DNA of 64,000 nucleotides, from the NCBI RefSeq assembly GCF_014174165.1, contig NZ_JABEQN010000005.1, positions 62,001 to 126,000 on the forward strand, written 5' to 3'. The notes below the pieces were generated by a model. That model saw only the letters and a list, made by a program, of their open reading frames with translations, had not been told where the DNA came from and did not search any database. Source of the stretch: Gluconacetobacter dulcium. GTDB taxonomy: Bacteria; Pseudomonadota; Alphaproteobacteria; Acetobacterales; Acetobacteraceae. This document shows, in pieces, positions 1 to 8,545 of this stretch. The position numbers and the translations under genes were made by a program. Every line of letters starts with the position of its first letter. Position 1 is the first letter of the stretch.

Positions 1-2
1 TG

Positions 3-638
3 CAGCGGGCCTTTCCCGGTCTTGCCATCGGCGTGGCCGCGCTGGCGGATGACCGGGTGCTGGCGCCGCCGGCGGCGCGGGCGCGGGTTCCGGGGCAGCG
101 GATACGGGTGGCGGTTCCCGGCGCGATCGGCGTCGAAAAAGGGTACCGCGTGCTTCTGGCGGCGGCGCAGGACGCCGCGACGCGGGCGCTGGACCTGGAA
201 TTTATCGTGGTGGGGCATACGCCGGACGATGACGCGCTGATGGCCACCGGCCGGGTGTTCGTCACCGGCCCCTATGAGGAAAGCGACGGCACCGCGCTGC
301 TGGCGGCGCAGCGGGCGGACCTGGCCTTCCTGCCGTCGATCTGGCCCGAAACCTGGTGTTTCGCGCTGGGGCTGGCGTGGCGGGCGGGGCTGCGGGCGGT
401 GGTTTTCGACCTGGGGGCCATGGCCGAGCGCGTGCGGCGCGCCGGCTGGGGGGCGGTGTTGCCGCCCGACCTGCCCATTCACGAATTGAATACGTTTTTC
501 CTGTCTTATGGGCAGATCGGGGCGGCTACCGCGCGCCGCCAGGAGAAAAGGGAGATCGCGACCGTGCACCCAGTCGACCGCCTGCCGGCGCACCATGCCG
601 CGCCTTGTTCCACCGCCCCTAGACGGAAGGCTCGCTGA
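3..638 (+). CDS. Glycosyltransferase, GT-B fold (5' end outside window)
   Basis: Only the C-terminal half is present; the frame is open from the window edge to a TGA whose last base is the A of the next gene's ATG. The visible part is a GT4-type nucleotide-sugar binding domain: a beta-strand start (RVAVPGAIGVEKGYRVLLAA), FIVVGHTPDD, and the acceptor/donor motif PSIWPETWCFALGLAWRAG, which corresponds to the E-x7-E region of GT4 enzymes. It probably transfers a sugar in surface polysaccharide synthesis, in keeping with a second GT4 gene two genes downstream. The last 40 residues are basic and do not match the family. Sugar and acceptor cannot be read from the sequence. Confidence 0.75.
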   Translation, partial: QRAFPGLAIGVAALADDRVLAPPAARARVPGQRIRVAVPGAIGVEKGYRVLLAAAQDAATRALDLEFIVVGHTPDDDALMATGRVFVTGPYEESDGTALLAAQRADLAFLPSIWPETWCFALGLAWRAGLRAVVFDLGAMAERVRRAGWGAVLPPDLPIHELNTFFLSYGQIGAATARRQEKREIATVHPVDRLPAHHAAPCSTAPRRKAR

Positions 639-1879
639 TGCCCGACAGCATGACGATGGACAATCCGGGCCGGCTGACGGACCTGAAGGTCGCCGGCCGC
701 CTGATGACGCTGGATGCGGGCCTCTATTGCATCTTCCACGCCGCCGGAAGCGAGGCGCCGACCGGTGCGGACCTGCCGGGCGTGCGGATCTCGCGCGCAC
801 CGGGGCCGGGGGGGGCCGGGGTCGGAATCGCGACGTTCGATGACGAGGGCTGGCTTGGCGCGGCGCGCAACGCCGCACTGGTCCGCGTGCCGGGGGCGGC
901 GGGGCAGATCCTGATCACCATCTATCACGACCCGGCCCGGATGGCCGAGACGCCGCGCCTTCAGGTGGTGCGTCTGGCCGATGCGGCGGCGGCCGGCCCG
1001 GCGCCTGCCATGGCCCCGCCGCAGCCCGGCGCCGTGCCGCCCTTTCCCGTGGCCCCGTCATCCACGCAGCCGAAGCTGGAACCCCAGGGCACAAAGGGCC
1101 CCGCCGGCGAACTGACGGCGCATATCCAGCGTCGCGGCGATGTGGCGGCTTCGCTGATGGACTGGATGGGCACGCCCGGCAGCCGGAACTGGATCGAGGG
1201 TTTCGCCATCGCGCCGGCCCAACTGATCACGACCGAGGATATCGAATATCAGGCGGTGCTGGGGCGGGGCTGGCTGTCGCCCTGGGCCTCGGGCGGCCAG
1301 TTCTGCGGCAGTCGCGGCATGGCGCTGCCGATCCTGGGCCTGCGCGTTCGGCTGAAGCCGCAGGCCGCCGGCCGGTATCATTGCCGTGTCTGGGCCAGTT
1401 TTACCGATGGCAGCCGGGTGGGGCCGGTGACGGATGGCGGGGTGGCCGAGGCCGAAAGCGCGGCGCCGCTGGAAGCCTTCCGCGTCGAGATCGTGCCCGT
1501 GGCGGTGGCCGAGCGCCCCGATGAAGGGGAGCGCGCGCTGTTGGCAGCGGCGACGGCGGTGGAGACGAAAGCCGGCCATCGCCCCTCGGCCCCCATGGAG
1601 CCCACCCGCCCCGTGACGGAAGCGCCGCCCCGGAAGCGCCGGGTCAAAACCGCTGGAACGGCGGCGGAAGCGCCCGCCGAGCCGGAACCGGTGAGGGAGG
1701 CCCCGGCCGCCCCCGCCCCGAAACGCCGGGGCAAGGCGACTGGACCCGTCCTGGAGGCCGCCGTGCCCGTCGAGTCCCTTCATCCGGGGCGGGGGCGCAA
1801 GGCGGCGGGGTCGCGCGTCGACCTGCTGAAGGCGCGCCGGCAGATGGTGGCGCGGCGCCGGTCCCGGCAGGAGACGTGA
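638..1879 (+). CDS. Hypothetical protein with ChW-like segment and basic Pro/Ala-rich tail
   Basis: 413 residues, translationally coupled to the preceding glycosyltransferase (TGATG overlap). Residues 1-115 look like a compact beta-rich domain. A Pro-rich linker follows (about 120-155). Around residues 200-260 there is a segment with GRGWLSPWASGGQFCGSRG followed by LRVRLK, which resembles the hydrophobic-Trp (ChW) repeat pattern G-W-x-x-W-x-x-x-G. The last 110 residues are Ala/Pro/Lys/Arg-rich with KRR and RKR clusters and are probably disordered. No signal peptide or catalytic motif is evident. Lying between two glycosyltransferases, it may belong to the same surface-glycan locus, but function is unknown. 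The ChW resemblance is my reading only. Confidence 0.65.
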   Translation: MPDSMTMDNPGRLTDLKVAGRLMTLDAGLYCIFHAAGSEAPTGADLPGVRISRAPGPGGAGVGIATFDDEGWLGAARNAALVRVPGAAGQILITIYHDPARMAETPRLQVVRLADAAAAGPAPAMAPPQPGAVPPFPVAPSSTQPKLEPQGTKGPAGELTAHIQRRGDVAASLMDWMGTPGSRNWIEGFAIAPAQLITTEDIEYQAVLGRGWLSPWASGGQFCGSRGMALPILGLRVRLKPQAAGRYHCRVWASFTDGSRVGPVTDGGVAEAESAAPLEAFRVEIVPVAVAERPDEGERALLAAATAVETKAGHRPSAPMEPTRPVTEAPPRKRRVKTAGTAAEAPAEPEPVREAPAAPAPKRRGKATGPVLEAAVPVESLHPGRGRKAAGSRVDLLKARRQMVARRRSRQET

Positions 1880-1924
1880 GCAGGCCCGCGCCTGCTCCCA
1901 TGCGCCGGACCACGGGATGATGTC

Positions 1925-3151
1925 TTGAGATATCTGTTCGTTCATCAGAATTTTCCCGGACAGTTCCTGCATCTGCTGCGGCATCTGGGCCAGGACCCGG
2001 CGAACGAGATCGTCTTCATCAGCGAACCGAACGACAATCAGGTTCCCGGCGTGCGGCGCGTGGCCTACCGCCTGCCGCGCGGCGGGCTGGACGGCGTGCA
2101 TCCGGGGGCGCGGGAGTTCGACCTCGGGCTCCTGCGGGCGGAGTGCGTGGCGCGCGCGGCACTCAGCCTGCGCGAACTGGGCTATCGCCCGGACATCGTG
2201 ATCGGCCATCACGGCTGGGGAGAGTTGCTTAATCTGGGCGACGTGTTCCCCGGCGTGCCGGTGCTTGGCTATTTCGAATTCTTCTATCACGCCGAGGCGC
2301 TGGATGTGGGGTTCGACCCGGAATTTCCGTCGCCCGAGAGCCTCCGGCCGGTCATCCGGGCGAAGAATGCGGTCAATCTCCAGGCGCTGGCGCTGGGGGG
2401 GCACGGCCATACCCCGACCCGCTTCCAGTGGATGACCTATCCCGACTGGGCACGGCAGCGGATCGCTCTGCTGCCCGAGGGCGTCGATCTGGCCGCCTGC
2501 TCGCCCGACCCGTCGGCCTTCGAGCGGCCGCTGGCTGTCGCCGGCACGGTCATCGCGCCGCGGGACCGGCTGATCACCTACGTGGCCCGCGATCTGGAGC
2601 CCTATCGCGGCTTTCATGTCTTCATGCGCGCGCTGCCGCGCATTCTGGCGGCGCGGCCGGACGCGCGGGTGGTGCTGGTGGGCGGGGATGGCGTCAGCTA
2701 CGGGGCCAAATTGCCGCAGGGGGCGTGGCGGGCGCGCATGATGGCCGAACTGGCGGGACGGATCGACCCCGACCGGGTTCATTTCGCGGGACGGGTCGAT
2801 TACGACCTATTCCGCGCGCTGCTGCGCCGGTCCGACGCGCATGTCTATCTCACCTACCCGTTCGTCGCGTCCTGGTCCCTGCGCGAGGCGATGGCGATGG
2901 GCTGTGCGATCGTGGGCAGCGACACGATGCCGGTGCGCGAATTCCTGACCGACCGGCGTACCGGGCGGCTGGTGCCGTTCCTGGACCCCGACGGTATCGC
3001 CGAAGGCGTGCTGGAGGTGCTGGACGATACCCGCCTGTCCACCCGGCTGCGCCGGGCCGTGCGGCGGCAGGCCGAACGCACGCTGGACATGGCGGATTAC
3101 ATGACGCGCTACCGGGACCTGATCGACCGGGTGGCGCGCCAGGGCGCCTGA
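1925..3151 (+). CDS. Glycosyltransferase family 4
   Basis: 408 residues beginning at a TTG codon (MRYLFVHQNFPGQF); no in-frame ATG gives a full N-terminal Rossmann domain. The N-terminal domain has the HQNFPGQF motif typical of a GT4 subgroup. The C-terminal GT-B domain has VVLVGGDGVSYG and the donor-site motif WSLREAMAMGCAIVGSDT (E-x7 region). It should be a cytoplasmic retaining glycosyltransferase acting in exopolysaccharide or LPS assembly. It follows the hypothetical gene by 45 bases in the same direction, so all three may be one operon. A GC-rich hairpin follows the stop. Confidence 0.85.
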   Translation: MRYLFVHQNFPGQFLHLLRHLGQDPANEIVFISEPNDNQVPGVRRVAYRLPRGGLDGVHPGAREFDLGLLRAECVARAALSLRELGYRPDIVIGHHGWGELLNLGDVFPGVPVLGYFEFFYHAEALDVGFDPEFPSPESLRPVIRAKNAVNLQALALGGHGHTPTRFQWMTYPDWARQRIALLPEGVDLAACSPDPSAFERPLAVAGTVIAPRDRLITYVARDLEPYRGFHVFMRALPRILAARPDARVVLVGGDGVSYGAKLPQGAWRARMMAELAGRIDPDRVHFAGRVDYDLFRALLRRSDAHVYLTYPFVASWSLREAMAMGCAIVGSDTMPVREFLTDRRTGRLVPFLDPDGIAEGVLEVLDDTRLSTRLRRAVRRQAERTLDMADYMTRYRDLIDRVARQGA

Positions 3152-3153
3152 AT

Positions 3154-3188
3154 CCCCCTCCCGCTGCCCTGGGGCGGCAGGAAGGGGG
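3154..3188. terminator. Bidirectional hairpin between convergent genes
   Basis: The 43-bp gap between the glycosyltransferase stop and the ppa stop holds an imperfect hairpin. Its arms are a CCCCCTCCCGCTGCCC-type 5' arm and a GGGCGGCAGGAAGGGGG 3' arm. The position between convergent genes suggests transcription termination in both directions. There is no U tract, so the assignment is moderate. Confidence 0.45.
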
Positions 3189-3194
3189 CGGCGA

Positions 3195-3722
3195 TCAGGC
3201 TTTCTGGGCGGCGGCGAGCGAGGCCTTGATGATCTCGCCGGCTTCCTCGCGGCCGGCCCAGCCGGTCACCTTCACCCACTTGCCCTTCTCCAGGTCCTTG
3301 TAGCGGGTAAAGAAATGCTCGATCGCCTGGAGGGTGATCTCGGGCAGGTCTTCCAGCTTCTCGACCTTCGCGTATTGCGGATGCACCTTGTCGTGCGGCA
3401 CGCAGATGATCTTCTCGTCCTGGCCGCTTTCGTCTTCCATGCGCAGCATGCCGATCGGGCGGGCGCGGATCACGGCGCCGGGCACCACGGGGGCCGGGAT
3501 CAGCACCAGCGCGTCGGCCGGGTCGCCGTCGTCGGCCAGCGTGCCGGGAATGAAGCCGTAGGCGGCCGGATAGGCCATCGGCGTGAACAGAATCCGGTCG
3601 ACGACGACGGCGCCGCTGTCCTTGTCGACTTCATACTTCACCGACGACCCCTGCGGGATCTCGATGACGACGTTGATATCGAACGGCACGTCCTTGCCGG
3701 GCGAGATTTTCGAGACATCCAT
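3195..3722 (-). CDS. ppa: Inorganic pyrophosphatase
   Basis: Soluble family I pyrophosphatase, which hydrolyses PPi to two phosphates and pulls biosynthetic reactions forward in the cytoplasm. 175 residues, the usual length (about 175). The signature DGDPADALVL supplies the metal-binding aspartates. SSVKYEVDK and AYGFIPGT are also family hallmarks. I chose the ATG at 3722 (MDVSKISPGKD); the frame stays open upstream to 3896 but that extension is Arg-rich and unlike the family. Monocistronic, convergent with the glycosyltransferase and divergent from the tRNA gene at 3882. Confidence 0.97.
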   Translation of the reverse strand: MDVSKISPGKDVPFDINVVIEIPQGSSVKYEVDKDSGAVVVDRILFTPMAYPAAYGFIPGTLADDGDPADALVLIPAPVVPGAVIRARPIGMLRMEDESGQDEKIICVPHDKVHPQYAKVEKLEDLPEITLQAIEHFFTRYKDLEKGKWVKVTGWAGREEAGEIIKASLAAAQKA

Positions 3723-3881
3723 GGCGGCGCTCCATACTCTTGGAAACAGGGAGAGAAGACCGCCGAACCTATCGACGCCGCCCGCCCTTGCCAAGCGTCG
3801 TTTGGGGGCGGGAATCGCCCGCGCGGGGCACGCCGCATCTTGCCAAACGGCCCCACATGCGCGAAGTGAGGACCGGCCTGC

Positions 3882-3955
3882 GCGCCCGTAGCTCAATTGG
3901 TTAGAGCGGGCCGCTCATAACGGCTTGGTTGCGGGTTCAAGTCCTGCCGGGCGCA
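3882..3955 (+). tRNA. tRNA with CAT anticodon, best read as tRNA-Ile2 (lysidine-modified)
   Basis: Cloverleaf folds fully: acceptor GCGCCCG/CGGGCGC, D arm GCTC...GAGC, anticodon stem GGCCG/CGGCT with loop CTCATAA, T arm GCGGG/CCTGC with loop TTCAAGT, discriminator A. CCA is not encoded. The anticodon is CAT. Anticodon-loop and variable-region context (CTCATAA...CTTGGTT, TTCAAGTCC) resembles bacterial tRNA-Ile2, whose C34 is converted to lysidine to read AUA, more than elongator tRNA-Met. Initiator tRNA is excluded because position 1 pairs normally. Confidence 0.9.
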
Positions 3956-4040
3956 GGCTGCAAAACCGGGCCGCGCCTCCCGTCTGGGGAACGCCGGCCG
4001 TTCGGTTTCTTTTCACTCTGGATCATCGGGAGCCTTCGTC

Positions 4041-5720
4041 ATGGCCGCCACGCAATATGTCTATGTGATGAAGGACCTGACCAAGGCGTATCCGGGTGGG
4101 CGCGAGGTCTTCAAGGGCATTACTCTCTCCTTCCTGCCTGGGGTGAAGATCGGCGTGCTGGGCGTGAACGGCGCCGGTAAATCGACCCTGCTGAAGATCA
4201 TGGCCGGGATCGAGAAGGAATATGGCGGCGAGGCCTGGGCCGCCGAAGGCACCCGGATCGGCTATCTGGAGCAGGAGCCCAAGCTCGACGAATCCCTGAC
4301 CGTCGGCGAGAACGTGGCGCTGGGCTTCGGCGACCTGAAAGTGGCGGTCGATCGCTTCAACGAAATTTCGATGCTGTTCGCCGAGCCGATGTCGGACGAC
4401 GAAATGACCGCGCTGCTGGCCGAACAGGCCGAATTGCAGGAAAAGATCGACGCCGGCGACGGCTGGGAACTGGACCGCAAGATCGACATCGCGCTGGATG
4501 CGCTGCGCTGCCCGCCGGCCGACAGCCCGGTGACCAAGCTGTCGGGTGGTGAGCGCCGACGCGTGGCGCTGTGCCGCCTGCTGCTGGAAAAGCCCGACCT
4601 GCTGCTGCTGGACGAACCGACCAACCATCTGGACGCCGAGAGCGTGGCGTGGCTGGAGCGGACCCTGCGCGACTATGAAGGCACGGTCATGATCATCACC
4701 CATGACCGTTACTTCCTGGACAACGTGACCAACTGGATTCTGGAACTGGAGCGGGGCCGTGGCTATCCGTTCCAGGGCAATTATTCCTCGTGGCTGACCC
4801 AGAAGCGCAAGCGTCTGGCCCAGGAGGAAAAGGAAGAGAGCGCCCGCCAGCGCGCCCTGGCCGCCGAACAGGAATGGATCGGCTCCAGCCCCAAGGCCCG
4901 GCAGGCCAAGAGCAAGTCGCGTATCGCCCGTTACGAGGAAATGCTGGCCCAGAATGCCGAGCGCGCGGGCGGCACGGCCGATATCGTCATTCCGCCCGGC
5001 CCGCGCCTGGGCGGCACGGTGATCGAGGCCGAGGATCTGCGCAAGGCGTTCGGCAACCGGCTGCTGATCGACGATCTCAGCTTCAAGCTGCCGCCGGGCG
5101 GCATCGTCGGCGTCATCGGGCCGAACGGCGCGGGCAAATCGACCCTGTTCCGCATGATCGTGGGCCAGGAACAGCCGGATTCCGGCACGCTGAAGGTCGG
5201 CGATACGGTCAAGCTGGGCTATGTCGACCAGTCGCGCGACAGCCTGGATGACAACAAGACGGTGTGGGAGGAAATCTCCGGCGGCACCGATGTCATCTAT
5301 CTGGGCAAGCGGGCCGTGCCGTCGCGCGCCTATGTCGGCGCCTTCAACTTCAAGGGCGCGGACCAGCAGAAGAAGGTGGGCATCCTTTCGGGCGGTGAGC
5401 GCAACCGCGTGCATCTGGCCAAGATGCTGCGGCAGGAAAGCAACGTCATCCTGCTCGACGAACCGACCAACGATCTGGACGTCGACACACTGCGCGCACT
5501 GGAAGACGCGCTGGCCGAATTCGCCGGCTGCGCCGTGATCATCAGCCATGATCGCTGGTTCCTCGACCGTCTGGCGACGCACATCCTGGCCTTCGAGGGC
5601 GACAGCCACGTCGAGTGGTTCGAGGGTAATTTCCAGGCCTACGAAGAGGACAAGCGACGCCGACTCGGCCCGGATGCGACCGAGCCGGGACGGATCAAAT
5701 ACCGCCCCCTGGCGCGCTGA
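4041..5720 (+). CDS. ettA: Energy-dependent translational throttle protein EttA (ABC-F ATPase)
   Basis: 559 residues, standard for EttA. Two ABC domains in one chain with no membrane segments: first Walker A GVNGAGKST (about residue 40), signature LSGGERRR and Walker B LLLLDEPTNHLD; second Walker A GPNGAGKST (about 360), signature LSGGERNR and DEPTNDLD. The charged linker between them carries KAR/KSK patches as in the ABC-F P-site interaction motif. The N-terminus MAATQYVYVMKDLTK and the EKEYGGEAW arm region match EttA. It binds the ribosomal E site and gates entry into elongation according to ATP/ADP. ATG follows a leader of about 85 bases downstream of the tRNA. Confidence 0.96.
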   Translation: MAATQYVYVMKDLTKAYPGGREVFKGITLSFLPGVKIGVLGVNGAGKSTLLKIMAGIEKEYGGEAWAAEGTRIGYLEQEPKLDESLTVGENVALGFGDLKVAVDRFNEISMLFAEPMSDDEMTALLAEQAELQEKIDAGDGWELDRKIDIALDALRCPPADSPVTKLSGGERRRVALCRLLLEKPDLLLLDEPTNHLDAESVAWLERTLRDYEGTVMIITHDRYFLDNVTNWILELERGRGYPFQGNYSSWLTQKRKRLAQEEKEESARQRALAAEQEWIGSSPKARQAKSKSRIARYEEMLAQNAERAGGTADIVIPPGPRLGGTVIEAEDLRKAFGNRLLIDDLSFKLPPGGIVGVIGPNGAGKSTLFRMIVGQEQPDSGTLKVGDTVKLGYVDQSRDSLDDNKTVWEEISGGTDVIYLGKRAVPSRAYVGAFNFKGADQQKKVGILSGGERNRVHLAKMLRQESNVILLDEPTNDLDVDTLRALEDALAEFAGCAVIISHDRWFLDRLATHILAFEGDSHVEWFEGNFQAYEEDKRRRLGPDATEPGRIKYRPLAR

Positions 5721-5763
5721 ATCGGCGGGGCGATGTACGTCCCGCGCTCTCGGCCCGGTTTCC

Positions 5764-6432
5764 GTGACGCGGCCGCCGCGCCGGGTTGACGGGCAGGACC
5801 CTGCCGGGACGCGGCATCTGCGCCGCGGCCCGTGGGGGCAGCCCGCCGACCGCGCCGCATGGGCGACCCATCCCCAGATTACGGGCGGGTCGATCCGCAC
5901 GCCGCGTCTGGTGCTGGAACCGGTCTCGTGGCGGGACATGGACGAGATGGCCCGGCTGAAGGCCGATGCCGGGGCGTTCGGCATGATGCTGGGCGGCGTG
6001 CGCAGCCGCCAGCAGGCCGAGGCCGACATGGCGGACGACATGGCCTGCTGGGCGCGGCGCGGGGTCGGAATTTTCACGATTCGCGAGGACGGCCGCTTTA
6101 TCGGCATGACCGGCCTGCATGAACGCCCCGACGGGCGCGGTCTAGGTCTGCGCTTCGCGCTCTGGCCATGGGCGGCCGGGCGCGGCCTGGCGCGTGAGGC
6201 GGCATCGGCGGCGTTGAGCTTCGCCCATGACGCGGGGATCCGCCGTGTGATGGCGGTGACGCGCGACACCAACATCGCCTCGCGCACCATCCTGGGTGGC
6301 ATCGGCATGACCCAGTACGACAGTTTCGAACGCGATGGCCACCAGATGCTGGTCTATGAAAGCATCCGCGAGGTCGCGTCCGACCCGCTGCCGCCCCTGC
6401 CGCCCCGCCGCCCGGTCAGGCTGCCGGAATAG
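5764..6432 (+). CDS. GNAT-family N-acetyltransferase
   Basis: The GNAT core begins near TPRLVLEPVSWRDMDEMARL and contains the acetyl-CoA binding region LRFALWPWAAGRGLAREAASAA (a variant of the R/Q-x-x-G-x-G/A loop) followed by DTNIASRTILGGIGM, typical of the RimJ/RimL-like acetyltransferase_3 group. It should transfer an acetyl group to a protein N-terminus or a small amine; the substrate is unknown. The start is uncertain: GTG at 5764 is chosen but gives an N-terminal extension of about 45 low-complexity residues before the domain, and no good ribosome site is visible. It follows ettA by 43 bases. Confidence 0.8.
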   Translation: MTRPPRRVDGQDPAGTRHLRRGPWGQPADRAAWATHPQITGGSIRTPRLVLEPVSWRDMDEMARLKADAGAFGMMLGGVRSRQQAEADMADDMACWARRGVGIFTIREDGRFIGMTGLHERPDGRGLGLRFALWPWAAGRGLAREAASAALSFAHDAGIRRVMAVTRDTNIASRTILGGIGMTQYDSFERDGHQMLVYESIREVASDPLPPLPPRRPVRLPE

Positions 6433-6693
6433 GCGGATCGGTCCGGGGACATTGTCCCGTTGGCGGGAAAGCCGAGCTGGCTGCTGCGGCGCAGACGGGA
6501 AGCCCAGCCACGGGACGTTTTCTGGATCCTTATCCTGCGCCGGAAAATACGGTTTTCCGGAAGCCGGGCGCGGGCGGATCATCCGGCATTTGAATTCTCC
6601 GGCCCGTCTGGTCATGCTGGTGGTCTTCTTGCGCGCATTTTATCGCCGCCGCCACCGCTGCCAGCTCGTGACGAATCCGTTTGGGGAAGAGTA

Positions 6694-7563
6694 ATGGATA
6701 TTCGGTTTCTCGAAAGCTTTCTGTCCGTCGTCGAACGTGGATCGATTGCCGATGCAGCCCGGCATCTGGGCATTACGCCGGCCGCCGTTTCCCAGCGTAT
6801 CAAGGCCCTGGAGGATCAGATCCGGCAACCCTTGCTGACGCGGGCGGGGCGCACGGTCGTCCCGACATCGTCAGGGTGCGCGATATTGGACAAAAGTCGC
6901 GAAATCATTTCCTCCGTCACCGAACTCAAGCGCATTGCCGGCCATGACACTCTGGCTGGCAACCTCCATATCGGCGCGATATCGTCGGCCCTGACGGGGT
7001 TGTTGCCCTTGGCGCTAAATACGTTCTTCGCGGAAAATCCGAATGTCGAACTGCGGGTGACACCGGGGCAATCGTTGCAGCTCTATGATGATGTGTTCAC
7101 GGGGCGCCTGGATGGCGCGGTCATTGTGGAACCCCCCTTTCCTGTCCCCAAGACATGCGGATGGATCAGGCTGCGTTCTGAACCCATGATCGTGCTGACA
7201 TCCGAGAAATGCGAGATGACCGATCCAATCGAAGTACTGAAAAGTCACCTGTTCCTGCGCTACGACAGAAACCAGTGGGGCGGTCGCATTGTCGATAATT
7301 TCCTGCGTCAGCAAGGAATTGTTCCAAAGAGTGAGCTTGACATGGATGCGCTTGAGGCGATTAGCATCATGGTCAGCCACAATATCGGCGTTGCATTGTT
7401 GCCGGATTGGGCGCCCCCCTGGCCGTCAGGCTTGTCCGTACGCAAGCTGACCCTGCCTGACGATTGTCCGCAGCGTCATATCGGCTTTCTCTGGACGCTG
7501 TCATCGTCCAATAGCGATGCGATCCGTAAATTCAGGGAAAATATTGTGAGTTGCCAGTTTTGA
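6694..7563 (+). CDS. LysR-family transcriptional regulator
   Basis: 289 residues. N-terminal winged HTH: MDIRFLESFLSVVERGSIADAARHL followed by ITPAAVSQRIKALEDQI, the classic LysR DNA-binding domain; residues about 90-289 form the periplasmic-binding-protein-like effector domain (GNLHIGAISSALTGLLP). ATG at 6694 has GGGGAAGAG just upstream. It is the first gene of the 18-kb catabolic island and lies in the same direction as the SDR gene 125 bases downstream. By family it probably senses the island's substrate or an intermediate and activates the cluster; this is inference. Its C-terminal effector pocket gives no ligand hint. Confidence 0.93.
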   Translation: MDIRFLESFLSVVERGSIADAARHLGITPAAVSQRIKALEDQIRQPLLTRAGRTVVPTSSGCAILDKSREIISSVTELKRIAGHDTLAGNLHIGAISSALTGLLPLALNTFFAENPNVELRVTPGQSLQLYDDVFTGRLDGAVIVEPPFPVPKTCGWIRLRSEPMIVLTSEKCEMTDPIEVLKSHLFLRYDRNQWGGRIVDNFLRQQGIVPKSELDMDALEAISIMVSHNIGVALLPDWAPPWPSGLSVRKLTLPDDCPQRHIGFLWTLSSSNSDAIRKFRENIVSCQF

Positions 7564-7687
7564 TGAACCGTTGCGTCGGTCACCGATAACCGGAGCGCGG
7601 AGGCAATAGGCATGACACCACCGATTATTATGACAGAATCGATAAATCTCTATATGAAGAAATGATCGTGATGAAATGGGGTGGAGA

Positions 7688-8461
7688 ATGGATCTGGGTC
7701 TTGCGGGGCGTATTGCCTTGGTCATGGGATCGAGCCAGGGACTTGGCTATGCCTGCGCGGCGGGTCTTGCCCGTGAGGGCGCCCACGTCATCCTGACAGG
7801 CCGTCATCGCCTGTCGCTTGAAGCATCATGCGATGCCATCCGGGCCGAGGGAGGGCAGGCATCATGTCATGTCGTCGATTTTCAGTATATGAAGCATCTT
7901 GACGACATGAAAAAGGAAATAGCGGATGTGGACATTGTCGTGACGAATTGCGGCGGCCCGCCGCCGGGTGAGGCCGCGCGGATCGACGTGTCGGATCTGG
8001 AGCAATATTTCACGGCCATGGTGCGCGTGCCGATCGCCACAGTCGAAATGTATCTTCCAGCCATGCGTCAGAGGAAATTCGGAAGGATCATCAATATCGT
8101 CTCGTCCGGCGTCCTGCAGCCGATCGCCAACCTCTCACTCTCCAATACGCTGCGTCCCGCACTTGTCGGGTGGGCCAAGACCCTGTCGGCTGAAGTGGCG
8201 GCCGACGGTGTCACGGTCAATTCTGTCGTGCCGGGGCGGATTCATACCCGGCGGGTCGACAGTCTGAATGCCGCGGCGGCAGCGCGGCAGGGCCGGTCGG
8301 TTGAAGAGGTGTCCCGGGCCTCATGCGAGGCCATTCCGATGCAGCGTTACGGTGACCCGGCCGAATTCGCCGATATGGTGACCTTCCTGGCCAGCGCGCG
8401 CGCCAGTTATGTGACGGGGACGCTCATCCGCGTGGATGGGGGCTTGGTGAGGTCGGTCTGA
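7688..8461 (+). CDS. SDR-family oxidoreductase, divergent active site
   Basis: 257 residues with a Rossmann fold: the cofactor loop is GSSQGLGYA (for TGxxxGxG), and the later motif is TNCGGPPPG instead of NNAG. The usual Ser-Tyr-Lys is altered: after INIVSSGVLQPIANLSLSNTL the position of the catalytic Tyr is Asn and that of Lys is Arg (SNTLR). A known divergent SDR subgroup annotated as 3-oxoacyl-ACP-reductase-like has this LSNxLR pattern, so this is not simply a dead enzyme. ATG at 7688 has GGTGGAG upstream. First enzyme of the catabolic island, downstream of the LysR gene. Confidence 0.85.
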   Translation: MDLGLAGRIALVMGSSQGLGYACAAGLAREGAHVILTGRHRLSLEASCDAIRAEGGQASCHVVDFQYMKHLDDMKKEIADVDIVVTNCGGPPPGEAARIDVSDLEQYFTAMVRVPIATVEMYLPAMRQRKFGRIINIVSSGVLQPIANLSLSNTLRPALVGWAKTLSAEVAADGVTVNSVVPGRIHTRRVDSLNAAAAARQGRSVEEVSRASCEAIPMQRYGDPAEFADMVTFLASARASYVTGTLIRVDGGLVRSV

Positions 8462-8545
8462 AAGGCCGCCAGCAACGGCACCGGCGGTCCTTCGACCGCG
8501 CCTTTCTCAGGTCGGCGCACATTTCGGTCAGGCCCTGAGACGGTG

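Noticed and set aside
1058-2782. 574-codon open frame on the minus strand
   Set aside because: Lies opposite the hypothetical protein and GT4 genes; it is Arg/His/Gln-rich as expected of the antisense of high-GC coding DNA and has no family motif.
4023-6308. 761-codon open frame opposite ettA and the acetyltransferase gene
   Set aside because: Antisense shadow of a strongly conserved gene; composition is biased and no start context is present.
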